A DNA stretch of 64,000 bases. Source: Periconia sp. R9002 (taxonomy: Eukaryota; Ascomycota; Dothideomycetes; Pleosporales; Periconiaceae). Under the pieces are notes generated by a model. The model was not told the DNA's origin. It did no database searches and was given only the letters and a program-made list of their open reading frames with translations. Shown piece after piece: positions 21,586-33,340 of this stretch. Every line of letters starts with the position of its first letter. Within the stretch, counting starts at the first letter, position 1. The translations under genes were made by a program, and so were the position numbers. The stretch lies in assembly GCA_023627715.1 (NCBI GenBank), contig JAMAHW010000054.1:7501-71500 (forward strand), given 5' to 3'.

Positions 21586-22360
21586 GACACTAATATGCAT
21601 GTCAGTCTTGTTGGTACCATACTGTGACGGCTCTAAGTTTGATTATAATGTCGTTCCGTGAAATGGCAAGATTTTGTTTAATTAACGCTACGACGACCTT
21701 CCGCAGAGCGCAGAGATGATCGGATCGGCATATGGTACTTTCAAGCAAACGGACTGTCCCTTTCTATCACATCTCACCATCCACGAGATTGGCATGATAC
21801 GAGAGGAATTTTATGCCATATTGCGTCGAATGGGTCTACAAAGCGGCGTGTTTCATTTAGAGGGAAGAGTGGACCATCCTAACATTGAGTATAAGCTGTT
21901 TGATGGGATCCAGCATATGCAGCCCCTTGTATACACGGGCGCCAACCAAGTTAGCCCTACACCATGGCTCAACGATGTCAACCCGCGACCTCCTGGGATA
22001 ATAGCGTCCAAGATCGTCGATACCACCTACGGAGTCGAGTGTTAGGGTCTTTTGTTGCTCGTCGTCGTGGACGACGAGATTCGTACTTAGGCTCTCTCTC
22101 AGCCATATGCGAATGGCCCGCAGTATCATTGTATCATGATCTTCATATCCAACGACTATGACCACGCCACTTCGAGGGCATATTCGACGCGGAAGACATT
22201 TACCATAAAATGTGCACCCCAGGCCAGATATAGTACGACAGGTGATAAATGTGGCTTGTTTTGTCAAACGCGGCGATAAAGTCCCGCATTGCAGTGCCGA
22301 CGAGAATATATCCATGGCATACCTGAACATCTGCGATCTAGTAGGGTTGAGGTACTTCGA
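21586..22360 (+). pseudogene. ATP-grasp ligase relic (C-terminal half)
   Basis: One plus-strand frame carries DGSKFDYNVVP, AEMIGSAYGTFKQTDCPF, SGVFHLEGRVDHPNIEY and WLNDVNPRPPG. These match the metal- and nucleotide-binding end of ATP-grasp amino-acid/carboxylate ligases. The usual Glu-x-Asn-x-Arg reads Asp-x-Asn-x-Arg. The frame is closed by a TAG at 22043 and another near 22088. The continuation QPYANGPQYHCIMIF remains visible, then shifts frame twice (FEGIFDAEDIYH, then VKRGDKVPHCSA). There are also stops upstream of 21716, and the N-terminal half is missing. Lying just downstream of the NR-PKS on the same strand, it was probably a tailoring gene of the same cluster. The substrate is unknown. 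Confidence 0.72.
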
Positions 22361-22379
22361 CTGGTAAATTTGGTGTGAA

Positions 22380-23560
22380 GAGAGCTAAGGAGTGTGTATC
22401 TCCGCTTTCTTCTACTCTGAAGGCTTTGAGATTAACGAGATTGCGTTCCTTGGCTTCCGAGAGCGAGGAAAGGGTCTGGACGTTGATTGCTGCAGGTTTC
22501 ATGTCGCGCTCCAAACGATTCGCTTGGCATTTCACTGCTTCGTGGTTTTTTGTGGCTTCCTTTCATTTCTCCTTGACTGAGACAATGTCTTGATCTCTTT
22601 TGCCAAGTTCCATCGCAAAACTTTAGATGCCTCACTCGGGCTTTGCAGTCGTCCCGCTCTTTGGTGGTGTCATGTAACTTGTTAGACGGCACGCGGAGTT
22701 CTGCACGGGATGCATCAAGCTCTTGGACGCACAAGAGTCGCTACCTTTGTACATATCGAGCTCGGCAGCGAAAATCATCCAGTTCTTATCCCCTTTCACC
22801 CAGCTCACGATACGATATAAGGGTATCTTGCTCTTTTCCCTTCAACTTTTGCTGACTTTCGTCAAAACGGGCTGTCACAGTCTGAAGCTTCTCGCTGGTA
22901 TCTGCGATTTCCTTGTTTGCCTCATTGAGTTTACGCTCTTTACTGTCAATCTCCCTGTCCTCCAAATCACGGAGATCACTGTAGTTCTTTTCCTTCCCAA
23001 GTAGGTCGTCTCGAAGGGCTTCGGTCTGCTCTTTGGTGGCCTTCAAAGCTAACTCTAGTTCAGTGCTTTTGTTTTGGTCGTTTCAAGGCGTTTTTTCTGT
23101 GTCCGTGATGCTCTGATTTGCTGCGAAAAGCGAGGATTCGACATTCTCCGTCCGTGCATTTCCGTCCGCTAGTGCTGTCCTCAATTTTTCCGTCTCTTTC
23201 TTCGTGACAATCATGTGTTTCTGCACGTCATCGACCTTGGATTCCAGAGAATAACTTTTGTTCACCTCCATGGTGATTGTTTCATCCTTCTCTTTCATCT
23301 CAGCCGTGGCGGTAGCGAGCCTTTGTTCAATTCCTCGGCCTCATCCGTACCTTTTGCCCTTTGCTCAGCTTGTCCAACTAAAGCTTCAGGTTTTTGACAA
23401 TCCTGCTGCACAGTGGACAGGTCGGCAGCACTTCCCTTCAATAACGCTGTGGTGTGCAACCACGATGTCACCAGATCTTGTATCTGTTTTCCGGAGATGT
23501 GTCAATGCATTGTTGGTGTTGCACTGCGTCACGCACTATAGTGGCTTGATGATACGTATG
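22380..23560 (-). pseudogene. Coiled-coil protein relic, frameshifted
   Basis: The minus strand encodes a long heptad-rich, Lys/Glu-rich coiled coil in pieces that lie in different frames. One piece runs from about 23490 to 23300 (IQDLVTSWLHTTALL, LSTVQQDCQKPEALVGQAEQ). Others are 23298-23083 (YSLESKVDDVQKHMIVTKKE), 23046-22786 (LRDLEDREIDSKERKLNEAN) and 22734-22432. The breaks show short frame changes near 23325 and 23095 and a stop near 22785, with no convincing intron signals. I do not recognise the family. A multi-intron gene is less likely than a decayed one. Confidence 0.5.
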
Positions 23561-23878
23561 TAGTTGATACGATAACAAAAGTAGGAATAGTTGGAGTTCT
23601 GGGATTCTTTTCTTTGAAAGTGTAAAACAATCGTCGCAGAGGGTATGATTGGAGTCAGCCGCGACTTCATCTCCGTATTGTTTGAATTATCTCAGCCCTT
23701 GAGCGTAGAAGCATTCTGTCTATTTCTACACATAGTAATACATAATAGTCTACAAATAACATACAAATACAATTTGTCAAGGCAATGGCCGTATGAAAAA
23801 AAAAGCAGATGCCTGTAAACAAACTTAGGGTATCATGAGCGCGAAAGCAATGAGAAAGAGTTGTAGCTTGGCACCTGG
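23561..23878. other. Intergenic, 3' flank of MSH1
   Basis: About 320 bp with no supported gene, AT-rich near 23690-23810 and with a short A-run near 23795. It should hold the minus-strand 3' UTR of MSH1. No other structure seen. Confidence 0.4.
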
Positions 23879-26800
23879 CTAAGCAGCAGAGGCCTGTGAA
23901 AGCTTCCTGCCTTCAACATGTCCAGTTCCTTCCAACCTGAACTCCTCCAGCACTTTAGATGCAACCGCGATGGCATCTTCAGGTAGACCGGCAACCCGAG
24001 CAACCTTCAACGCATGACTCTGCCGATTGACACCCTTACGCAGCCGGTGAATGTACGAGAACTTGCCATCGGGCTCCTCCAGAACGTCGTTGCAATAACA
24101 CGCAAGATTTTCAAAACCCGCTGTCATATCCGTCAAGGCGTGGAAGTGAGTCGCAAACAGGGTCCGGCACTGATTGAAGTGGTAAAGGTGATGCAGACAA
24201 GCGTAGCCCACAGCAACACCGTCTTCGGGCGTTGTGCCACGGCCGACTTCGTCCATGATGACAAACGAGCGCGGTGTGGCTTCTTTGAGGATATGTGCAG
24301 TTTCCAACATCTCCACCATGAAGGTCGATTGGTCTTGATAGAGGTTGTCCGCGGAACCAACGCGGCTGAAGACCTTGTCGACAAGACCAATTTCGGCATA
24401 CTCAGCAGGAACAAAAGATCCCGTCTGAGCGAGGATGGATATGAGTGCGTTTTGGCGAAGGTAGGTGCTCTTGCCTGCCATGTTAGGGCCTGTGATGAGC
24501 CACATTCGTTCATTCTTACCCAAGAGGCAGTCGTTGGGTGCGAACTTGCGGCCTTGGTCAATGAGACCTGTTTCGACGACGGGATGTCTTCCCCCTACGA
24601 CGTTATGGGAGGTCCCGGCGTTGAGAATTGGACGTGTAAAGTTATTTTCAACTGCAAGAATAGCAAATGCGCAAGCTACATCAAGTTCATCGAGGACGGC
24701 GGCATTTCGTCGAAGTTTGACGATATTCCGGACAACGTCTTCACGAAGATCTGCAAGGACTTTCTGCTCTTCGTTGCGAATGTGAAATCTAGTCTCGTCC
24801 AGCCGAGCTCCTAACTGAGTCCATTCCGGCACTTGGAAGGACCGCGTAGATTTGCTGCTGCTTAGACTCTTAGGGTAGTGGCTAGTGACACGGGCGGTGT
24901 CTTTGCCCTTGACATGTGCAATGTGAGCGAGGGTAGGTGTCCATTTGAGACACAGGCTCTCAGTACCCATCTTTTGTCGCAGGTCTTGCTCCAGGGTGGC
25001 TTTTTCCTCAGTCATGGAGTCAAGCTTCTCGTGCAAGCGCTTTAAAGCCTTGCTGGCAGTGCATTTCATGATCCAGACGTCGTCTCGGCCGTCAGTGGCG
25101 CTCTTGAAGCTTCCTTCAATCAAACGAGGCTTGGGCTGGATACGCTTTGGCATCGCCTTCAAATCCTCTTCGCCAGCCTCTCGCCCCAATACATCCTGAG
25201 CAAGGCCTTCCAATTCGGCAGTTTCACTCTCTTCCAGCCTATGATATTCTGACAATCCGTCTTCGTCAATGGCATTCTGAATCCGGTCAGCCAATTTCAA
25301 TGGTTCGTCCAAGGTAAAACGCCTCCGCAATGCAGAGATACATCCTCGTCGCTTAACTCCAGCTGATTTTTCATCTGGATCAATCGGAATCGTGTTTCTG
25401 GATGCGGAGTGATCACTTAGCAGCTTGCAAGCATCTGCCGTTGTGGAAATGGTTTTAGATAGTTCCATCAAATCATCGGCATCACCACGGCCGAGTGTGA
25501 ATTTGGTGACTAGCCGGAGTGAGTCGAAAGTTCCCTCAAGCAGCATGATTATTTCCTGGCGGAGCTGAGGGTAGTCAATCATTTCTTCGACCAGGTCCAG
25601 TCGATCGTTGATGGTGGAAAGAGACATGGAAGGTGCGGCTGTTTCAAATCAGTACACAGCTAGTAGTCGGCGATTCCTCACTCACAAAGTCTCTGAGTGA
25701 GAAGTCTGGTCCCGCTTTTGGTGACCGTCTTTTTCAATGAGTGCAGTAAGCTGCCTTCGTAGAGGCCATCTCGTATGGTGCTCCTGATTTCTAATGCTCT
25801 CAGACTGTTCTTATCAATGCTCATGTATTCTTCGGCTTGGTGTCGGACAGGGGCTTGCAACTGCGTCCTGGAACCCAGCAGTTGGTGTTTAACGTAGTGC
25901 AACAAGGACCCCCCGGCAGCCACCTCGCAGGGGCTGAAATCTGCCTCGTTGAATTCTCCAACTACGTCCTCCAGCATCGGTATCCAGTCAGACATGGAAA
26001 GAGGCTGCGCTGAGGGCTCTTGAAAAGTGACAACATGGCCATCGTCTTGGAGAATGGACACCATTTGTGAATGTTCCTTTTCTTCAAATATACTGTCGAG
26101 CACAATCTCTCGTGGTTTGATACGTGCCACTGCGGAGGGAAGGGACGCAATATCGGTACTTTGGGTTAGAAAATCGCCACTGGAAAGGTCGATCCATGCC
26201 AGACCGACTTGTGTGCGTGGAAGATTGAGTACCGAAGAGACACTGGAGCTGCCTGGGCTGACTTTGACGGCGTTTTCCTGCTTGAGCGCCTCAGGCTCAA
26301 CGTGAATACTGAGTAAGTAGTTGTTCTGCCATGGGTCCATGAAATGCTCGTCTATCAAGGTTCCTGGAGTAATGATGCGGGACACCTTTCTGGTGTACTG
26401 AGACTCGCCCTTGGCTTTTCTTGGGGCATCGTTGAGGAATTCGTCATTGATGGCGACGTGCCGGTTCAAGTCTTGTACGAGAATTTTCAGATACCGATCG
26501 AGCTGATAGTAAGGAAAGCCGGCCTGTTCAAGTTAGACGAGGACGACAAATGGATGCTCAGTGGCTGACCATAGACACTGGTGGCCGTTTACTGCCTTTG
26601 ACTGCTCTCTTCTTCGACTTTTTGATATTGAGCAGCGGCGCATATTCGTCTGCATGTTCAAAGTAGAGCTGGTATCGTTAGTCCACTCCTTTCCACACCG
26701 GACTACATACCTCGTAGAAGCCCCCGACCCTAGTGAGCACTACGCAGTGGCTGAATTTGAGCATGCTATTCCGCACTTGCAACAGCAACGGCGGATATTC

Positions 26801-27043
26801 GGGCTCATCATCGATCGGGGGCAACGGAGGCCCATCAATGGCACCCTGAGGGATGTCATCGAGATTGACTGCTGCTTTGGTCTTCGCTCCTCGGATGTGC
26901 AGTGGTCGAGCACGTGAAGCGTGCCACGGGCGCGTCAGGGACGACGCGTAGCTGAGCGAGTGATATCGTCGAGCAACCGGGCCTGAGTTTTGAATGATCC
27001 TGCAAGGCGTCCATCGCGACAGTGTAGCCTGCATCGTCCCCAA
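23879..27043 (-). CDS. MSH1: Mitochondrial DNA mismatch repair protein MutS homologue MSH1
   Basis: Exons 27043-26711, 26668-26570, 26523-25686 and 25637/8-23879 give about 1,009 residues in frame, matching the usual MSH1 size. MSH1 is the MutS-family ATPase that maintains mitochondrial DNA by recognising mispairs. The N-terminus is Arg/Ser-rich without acidic residues for about 50 residues, as expected of a mitochondrial presequence. The MutS mismatch-binding domain follows (GGFYELYFEHADEYAPLL). Near residues 807-815 is the Walker A motif GPNMAGKST, and near 882 the Walker B FVIMDEVGRGT, followed by the ATPase signature CRTLFATHFH. Introns are short (42, 46 and 47 bp). It is divergent from HEM12 across a 206-bp promoter. 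No defects seen. Confidence 0.95.
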
Positions 27044-27249
27044 CTATTAGATGCAATGAATCGACTGAGCCACATACAGACGGGTACCTAGATACCTATG
27101 CGGACCGCTGGTACATACTTAGGTAGACATGCGGCTGAAGTATCATACCCCTGTAAATTCCCAAAACGGCTAGTCTGACGCGGGGCAGTCGATGAGTTCA
27201 TGATCCGTGCCTGTACTCAGCATCGTCCAAACACTCCATTGCGGCAAAC
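27044..27249. promoter_or_regulatory. Shared divergent promoter of MSH1 and HEM12
   Basis: Only 206 bp separate the two start codons, so transcription of both must start from this short region. No TATA box or named operator could be assigned. Confidence 0.6.
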
Positions 27250-28454
27250 ATGGCACCCCAATTCGAACCTTTGAAGAATGACCTCATTTTACGGACGGCT
27301 AGAGGCGAAACGGTCGAAAGACCGCCCATGTGGGTGATGCGTCAAGGTGAGAACCCCAATCTACCGCAAACTTCGCAGACAATTGACTTTTTTTTTTGGT
27401 CCACAGCCGGCCGCTACCTCCCCGAGTACCACGAGGCCAAAGGCAAGAATGACTTTTTCGAATGCTGCCGCTCACCCGAAATTGCGTCGACGCTCACCCT
27501 ACAGCCCATCGAACGATATGCAGGGCTCATCGACGCCGCCATCATTTTCTCCGACATTCTCGTAATACCACAGGCTATGGGCATGGAGGTCATCATGGTA
27601 GACAAGAAGGGACCGCACTTCCCAGACCCCCTGCAGACTCCCGAAGACCAGCAGTACAAGGAGATTATGGAGAGGAAGGTAGACGTCAAGGAATCGCTAG
27701 ACTATGTGTACAAAGCCATCACACTCACGAGACAGAAGTTGGCTGGAAGAGTGCCCCTCATTGGCTTCTGCGGGGCGCCTTGGACGCTGCTATGCTATAT
27801 GGTGGAGGGCGGCGGCACAAAACTTTTCATACAAAGCAAAACATGGGTTTTCAAATACACTGAAGAGAGTAAGGCGCTGCTGCAGAAGATTGCCGAGCTC
27901 TGCGTAGAGTACCTTGCCCTGCAGGTTCAAGCCGGTGCGCAGATGCTCCAGGTGTTCGATTCATGGGCCGGCGAGCTGTCGCCAGCATCTTTCAGGACCA
28001 TGTCGCTCCCGTTTCTTACCTACATTGCCGATAACGTCCCCAAGCGTCTCGCCGAACTCGGTCTTGAGCGTGTACCCATGACGGTGTTTGCGAAAGGGGC
28101 GTGGTACGCGCTCGACGACTTGTGTGACACTAGCTATGATACTATCGGACTGGACTGGCTCCACGACCCAGCCGAAGCATACAAGGTTGCGCGGGCGAAG
28201 GGAAAGACGCTGCAAGGTAACGCCGACCCCGGTGTGCTTTACGGCGGGCGTGACGCCATTACGGCTGTGGTTAAGGAGATGGTGGCCGGATTCGGTGGAG
28301 GCAAGCAGGGCTGGATTGCAAATTTGGGCCACGGTATGTTCTTTTCGATATATTCCGATTTATCTGCTGACACTATGTAGGGATCACACCGTTTGTGAAA
28401 CCGGACGACCTGAAATTCTTCTTCGAAGAAATCCACAAGTACTCCGCAGCATAG
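27250..28454 (+). CDS. HEM12: Uroporphyrinogen decarboxylase
   Basis: Decarboxylates the four acetate side chains of uroporphyrinogen III to give coproporphyrinogen III in cytosolic haem synthesis. Exons 27250-27346, 27407-28333 and 28381-28454 give 365 residues, matching the family (about 360). Visible signatures are [17 protein letters not shown] near the N-terminus, interrupted by intron 1 exactly at the Gln-Ala junction; the substrate-Asp region [33 protein letters not shown]; and [12 protein letters not shown]. The last exon encodes [14 protein letters not shown]. Both introns have good GT/AG ends. It is convergent with FCY1, whose stop lies 96 bp away. It looks intact. Confidence 0.97.
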
Positions 28455-28549
28455 TCCATAGTCTAAACCCAAGAGACGGCTACTTGTCATGCTCCCCAAT
28501 ATCTTCGTACCTGTGGCATGTCAGTCGGCACTATAGAGCCGGAGAATGC

Positions 28550-29221
28550 TTACCAGTCGCCGGGTTTCTCCTCGATGAACTTGGCCATCAAACCCTGGCA
28601 TTCTTTGCTTTGCAAGACCACCACCTCGATGCCTTTCTGCTTCAGATATTCCTCACCACCCATGAATGTTTTGTTCTCGCCTATAGCGATCAGTACTGCT
28701 CAAATATTGTACGGAGATACATACCAATGACAACACGCTTCACTTTGTACATGACACAGGCGCCAGTGCACATATCACAGGGTGACTATTCGCAGGACAG
28801 TCAGTTGAAGGCAAGCAGGAGTGGTTGGTCAAGCCCAAAAAGGTCACGCCACGTGGGTCGCGATGCTATTGGCTCCCAGGGTATACATACAAGTGTTGTG
28901 TACATGGTAGCATCTCGATAGGCGGCTGCGGGCAATCGTCCAGCATTCTCGAGAGCGGAGATTTCGGCCTGTCACAGAGTCAGAGCAGTCACGAAGGCGT
29001 TGGTAGGACGCACGTGAAGTGTAGGGCTTCCATTTTGAATGCGCATATTATGGCCTCGCCCCAAGATTTTGCCCTCTGCGCTCACCAAGCATGCCCCGAT
29101 GGGCACGCCGCCTTCGGAGCTACCTAGTTGAGTTAGAAGATGAGGGGATCTTGTCATGAGCAAGCGAGGTACCTTTCTGTGCTTCCTCGACGGCCGCTTT
29201 GAAACCGATGTCAGACTCCAT
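28550..29221 (-). CDS. FCY1: Cytosine deaminase
   Basis: Zinc-dependent deaminase of the pyrimidine salvage pathway converting cytosine to uracil. Five small exons join in frame: 29221-29173, 29123-29014, 28968-28891, 28785-28725 and 28680-28550. They give 142 residues, slightly shorter than yeast Fcy1 (158). The zinc site is complete: His53-Ala-Glu55 (HAEISALENAGR) and Cys82-x-x-Cys85 (SPCDMCTGAC). The 29-residue spacing from His to the first Cys equals that of the yeast enzyme. The C-terminus LMAKFIEEKPGDW is characteristic. Introns are 49, 45, 105 and 44 bp. No single long open frame exists, so this gene is easily missed by simple ORF finding. Confidence 0.93.
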
Positions 29222-30328
29222 GTTGGATTCTAGACGGAAAGTACAAGCAGAATTGTACTGGCATGGGCCGAGACGGCCACGACCGAGATAGTGGGCTTAG
29301 CGTTGATTGGCTAGCTCGACTTGGTGATGGCTTTGGAACCCCATCTCGGTCATCAAGTTTGCAAAACCTCGAGAACTATCTAGAAATTGCTTTGTTTGTC
29401 ACGCCGTTACTCGCCTCGCAAACTGTACCTATGTATGGTAGCTGCAAAGAACAGCACTGCAAATGGCAGGCGTATGGATGATGGCTGTTGATTAGTCATA
29501 GTAGGAACACAAGGACAGATTGCATGCTGCACATCATGGGCTTTGTACATGACAGACAGTGAGTGACAGGGCAGAAGACGAGTAAATTGGGTTTCGCACA
29601 GACGGGTTGATGGCATCCATGATGGCATTCACCGTGGTCGATTCGAGTCCATCGCCTCAGGGTCTCGCCAATCTGCATGTGGCGCGGCAGAATTGGCTGC
29701 AGAAGATCTTCAGTGGCGGTGATTGGCCCAACCGCTCCTCACCTTTTGACAGCAGACCTCCTCGCAGCACCCACCACCTTGATAATTATTTATTTTCTTT
29801 TTGCTCCTCTCTCTTGCCTGAAAACCCTTTTCAGACTCAGGCCGCACGCCAGGCAAAAAATTCTGTTGTGGTTGTGTCGCGCGGGTGGCTTTGTATGCAG
29901 AACGCAGTGGATCGAAATTCGTGGAATCACACCGAAACTCTTATCCCCGTTTAACTTTCACCCACCCAAAACGTTCTTAAGCTCGTCTTCCACAACCACA
30001 AACCACTCCCACCCCTCCCAGTATCCTCCATCAACCGCACTGTGGCCCTCCGAGAGTTTCTCAACCCTCTCCAACACAACTCACCATCTCGTACGTGCTC
30101 CCTTTGTCAGCTTCGTCTTCCCCGCCAACCCCTCCGCGCCTGCCTGGCCCCCTCCAGCCTCATCAGCTGTGTTCGGGGAATACATCTTTGAAGCAACCCG
30201 AGCCACTCCCGGCGAACATCCTTGACTAACTCTTCATAGACACAGAACCTCCGCATATCAAAGGCAACGACACGACGGACTGAAATCTTCCGACGTCAAC
30301 CCCGCTACCCGCCTTCACTCCCGCCACG
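29222..30328. other. Intergenic region between divergent FCY1 and DnaJ gene
   Basis: 1.1 kb that should contain both promoters and a long 5' leader for the DnaJ gene. The last 400 bp are C-rich with pyrimidine blocks (for example CCACAACCACAAACCACTCCCACCCC near 29990), typical of fungal core promoters and leaders. Open frames here look like chance. No heat-shock element array was convincing. Confidence 0.45.
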
Positions 30329-31706
30329 ATGGTGAAAGATACAAAGTTTTACGACATCCTTGGGGTGTCACCAGATGCCTCCGAATCACAACTCAAGTCG
30401 GCATACAAGAAGGGAGCGCTGAAGCACCATCCTGGTAAGTCATTGTTGTGATTGGTAATGGACTTGGTTTTCTGACTGTGCCGTAGACAAGAACGCACAC
30501 AACCCGGACGCCGCAGAGAAGTTCAAGGACCTATCACACGCATATGAGGTATTGTCAGATCCCGAAAAACGACAGATATACGACCAATATGGTGAGGAGG
30601 GTCTGGAGCAAGGTGGTGCTGGTGGTGCGGGCGGTATGGCTGCCGAGGACCTGTTCGCGCAGTTCTTTGGTGGCGGCGGCGGTGGTCCCTTCGGAGGTAT
30701 GTTTGGTGGTGGCATGAGAGAACAAGGCCCCAAGAAAGCGCGCACAATTTCCCACGTCCACAAGGTCTCTCTCGAGGACATTTATCGCGGCAAGGTCTCG
30801 AAGCTGGCTCTGCAGAAGTCAGTCATTTGCCCCAAGTGCGATGGCCGCGGCGGTAAGGAGGGCGCCGTAAAGAAGTGCGCCGGCTGTGATGGACGCGGAA
30901 TGAAGCACATGATGCGACAGATGGGCCCCATGATCCAGCGCTTCCAGACGGTATGCCCCGACTGCCAGGGTGAGGGAGAGATCATCCGCGACCGCGACCG
31001 ATGCAAACAGTGCAACGGTAAGAAGACAATCATAGAACGCAAGGTGCTCCACGTCCACGTCGACCGCGGTGTCAAGTCCGGTCACCGTATCGAGTTCCGC
31101 GGCGAGGGCGACCAGCTGCCCGGCGTCGAGCCCGGTGATGTCGTCTTTGAGATTGAACAGAAACCCCACCCGCGATTTCAGCGCAAAGAAGACGATCTCT
31201 TCTACCAGGCTGAAATCGACCTCTTGACCGCGCTTGCAGGTGGCCAGATCCACATTGAGCATCTCGACGAGCGGTGGTTGACTGTTGACATTATCCCCGG
31301 CGAGTGCATTGCTCCAAGTACGTATTCCCCATCTACAAGTAAAAACTTTTAACTAACAACAACAGGCGCCGTCAAAGTCATCCGCGAGCAAGGCATGCCC
31401 TCCTTCCGGCACCACGACCACGGCAACCTCTACATCCAGTTCGATGTCAAGTTCCCCGAGCGCATCGCTGGCCCCGACGGTGGCCCCATGACACCCGAGC
31501 AGGTTAAGCAGCTTGAGGCCGTGTTGCCTCCCCGCTCTGTCCCTGCCTCATTGCCCCCTCCAGATGCCATGACCGAGGACTTCACACTCGAAGACGTCGA
31601 CCCGACGCGCGAGAGCGGTCGCGCCCGCGGAATGGCTGGCGCCATGGACGACGACGATGATGAAATGGGCGGCGGCGGCGAGCGCGTCCAGTGCGCCTCA
31701 CAGTAA
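30329..31706 (+). CDS. YDJ1: Type I DnaJ/Hsp40 co-chaperone, Ydj1/Mas5-like, farnesylated
   Basis: Stimulates Hsp70 ATPase and delivers unfolded clients, acting in the cytosol and at the ER and mitochondrial surfaces. Exons 30329-30434, 30487-31317 and 31366-31706 give 425 residues. Order: J domain with HPD at residues 34-36 (intron 1 splits the Pro-Asp junction); Gly-rich linker ([20 protein letters not shown]); four CxxCxGxG-type zinc repeats starting near residue 150 ([32 protein letters not shown]); client-binding domains; and an acidic tail. The last four residues are CASQ, a CaaX box consistent with farnesylation. The gene appears intact and highly expressed, with GC-rich third positions. 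Confidence 0.96.
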
Positions 31707-33340
31707 TCGATGTGCCGACATGAGTTTATGAACACTACATGAGTCAGGAGACATGATAGAGTATGAAGGAACGCATGGTGTGGCGAGGATTTCGATTTTC
31801 TTTTGGACAGCCTCGTGAAAAAGCAGCGCTACTACGGGTGAAGCGGACGAGAGGGTCGGGCCAAAAGTGGGAGTTTTTCTTTACCCATGGAGCGCTCCTA
31901 CGACGAGCCTCCCTCTCTGTGGCATGCCCTTTTCTTTACCTTTTATTATTTTCCTCCTTTTCTTTTTTCTCCTTTTTGCAATTGCGTAGACGGTTCGGGC
32001 CAGGATGGGATGGGCTTTATCGAAGTTTGCTAGCTTCCTGCTCGTCATCATCCATTCATCCTATATATCTCTTCTGTGTTTTGCTCAAACCTCCCCCGAC
32101 TAGCATCTATGTCACATTTCCTCCGCTACCTTTATGTGCATCTCTGTCTCCCGTAGTCACTAATCCATATCTCTCTCACCGGCTATCAATTTTAAACTCA
32201 TCAACTGCCCCCTGCTTTTTTCTCCCGCCGTTCAGGCCTGATTGGGAGTAATTTCCATACTACAGCAATGTTCGAAGTCCGTCCGTCTGTTTTTGCCGTT
32301 TTGGACAAATCCTCTAGGAAAAACAATGCATAGAGGTTCACTGATAGACGTACCCAAACCCTTATGTATGTAATGCGGGGACGGTGTACAATGTGCGATT
32401 CCTCCCTTCCTCCTTCTACTTCTCCTATTTTCTCCCTCTTCTCTTTATGTTTTCTCTGCTTCGGCAATGCCTCTTCTTTAGCAATTCATCTTAGTCTTCT
32501 AGCTAGAACTTTAACATTCCATCAAAAATCTTTTACTTATGTGTACGACCCCACAACCAGAGACAGACGTAGTATCTTGCGTCATGATACTTAGTATATT
32601 CCCATATTGCCAAAACCTTTTCAGTACCGCCTCGGATAGGAAGTACCTCTCCTATCTTTAATCTCCCCGCTTCTTTTGTAGTTGTGGTGGTTTAAGAGAC
32701 GGTGAGTTGTAGCGGGTTTTATATAGACGACTCCAAGGTTTTCTACGTGAAATAAGTGAGCTGAAGGTAGACGTAGGTGAGATAAAAGCGAAAGTAAATA
32801 ATACAAGAGAGAAAACAAGTAAGATGAAAAGGACAAAAGGTGGTAGACTAATACAGAAGGTTTAGCTTTTCATATAAGGTCTTTTCTAGAGAGAAGATAT
32901 CTAGAGAGAAGACGTTGCAAAGAATGGGAAGCCAGTAGTACCAATTCTCTTCTATCAATTATCTCTTCGCCAACCTCTACGTCACAATCTTTCTAGTAAA
33001 TTTCACCTGCATACGCATAGAAACTGTATAGAAGGTCTCGCTTCCCGGCTGATAACATCTCCTCCCATGCATGGTTCCCCGCCACCGATATTACCCCAGG
33101 TTTTTACCACCAAAGAGCTCAATATGGAGGACTCGCGTTATCTTCCGAACTATACTTAAGCCGGCCAATCCAATGCAGAAACTTTCGGGGTGATTTTTGG
33201 GCCTAATTGAATGTCATGCGGTCGAGGGTCGATCATAGAAAACTACAAATCGTTGATAATGGGGCCGGAGAAACCGTTCACACTTTGTTTCTCTCGGGAT
33301 CTTCTCGTTGACTTAGGTCGGTAACGTGAGTTCTGCGATA
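31707..33340. other. Gene-free intergenic region
   Basis: About 1.6 kb without a supported gene. It begins with the 3' UTR of the DnaJ gene and has pyrimidine-rich blocks (31920-32240, 32400-32460) and an AT-rich purine-rich part (32760-32930). A plus-strand open frame at 31763-32251 has no recognisable domain and skewed composition, so I do not call it. Confidence 0.45.

Noticed and set aside
29631..29660. GATTCGAGTCC, resembling a tRNA B box
   Set aside because: No matching A box, acceptor stem or cloverleaf could be found around it; no tRNA gene was convincing anywhere in the window.
29607..30225. Open frames of 115 and 182 codons upstream of the DnaJ gene
   Set aside because: They overlap each other in different frames, are Pro/Ser-rich from the C-rich promoter and leader, and have no recognisable domain.
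31763..32251. 162-codon plus-strand open frame after the DnaJ gene
   Set aside because: Composition is Phe/Ser/Leu-rich from a pyrimidine-rich stretch. No domain, and it lies in the likely 3' UTR and spacer.
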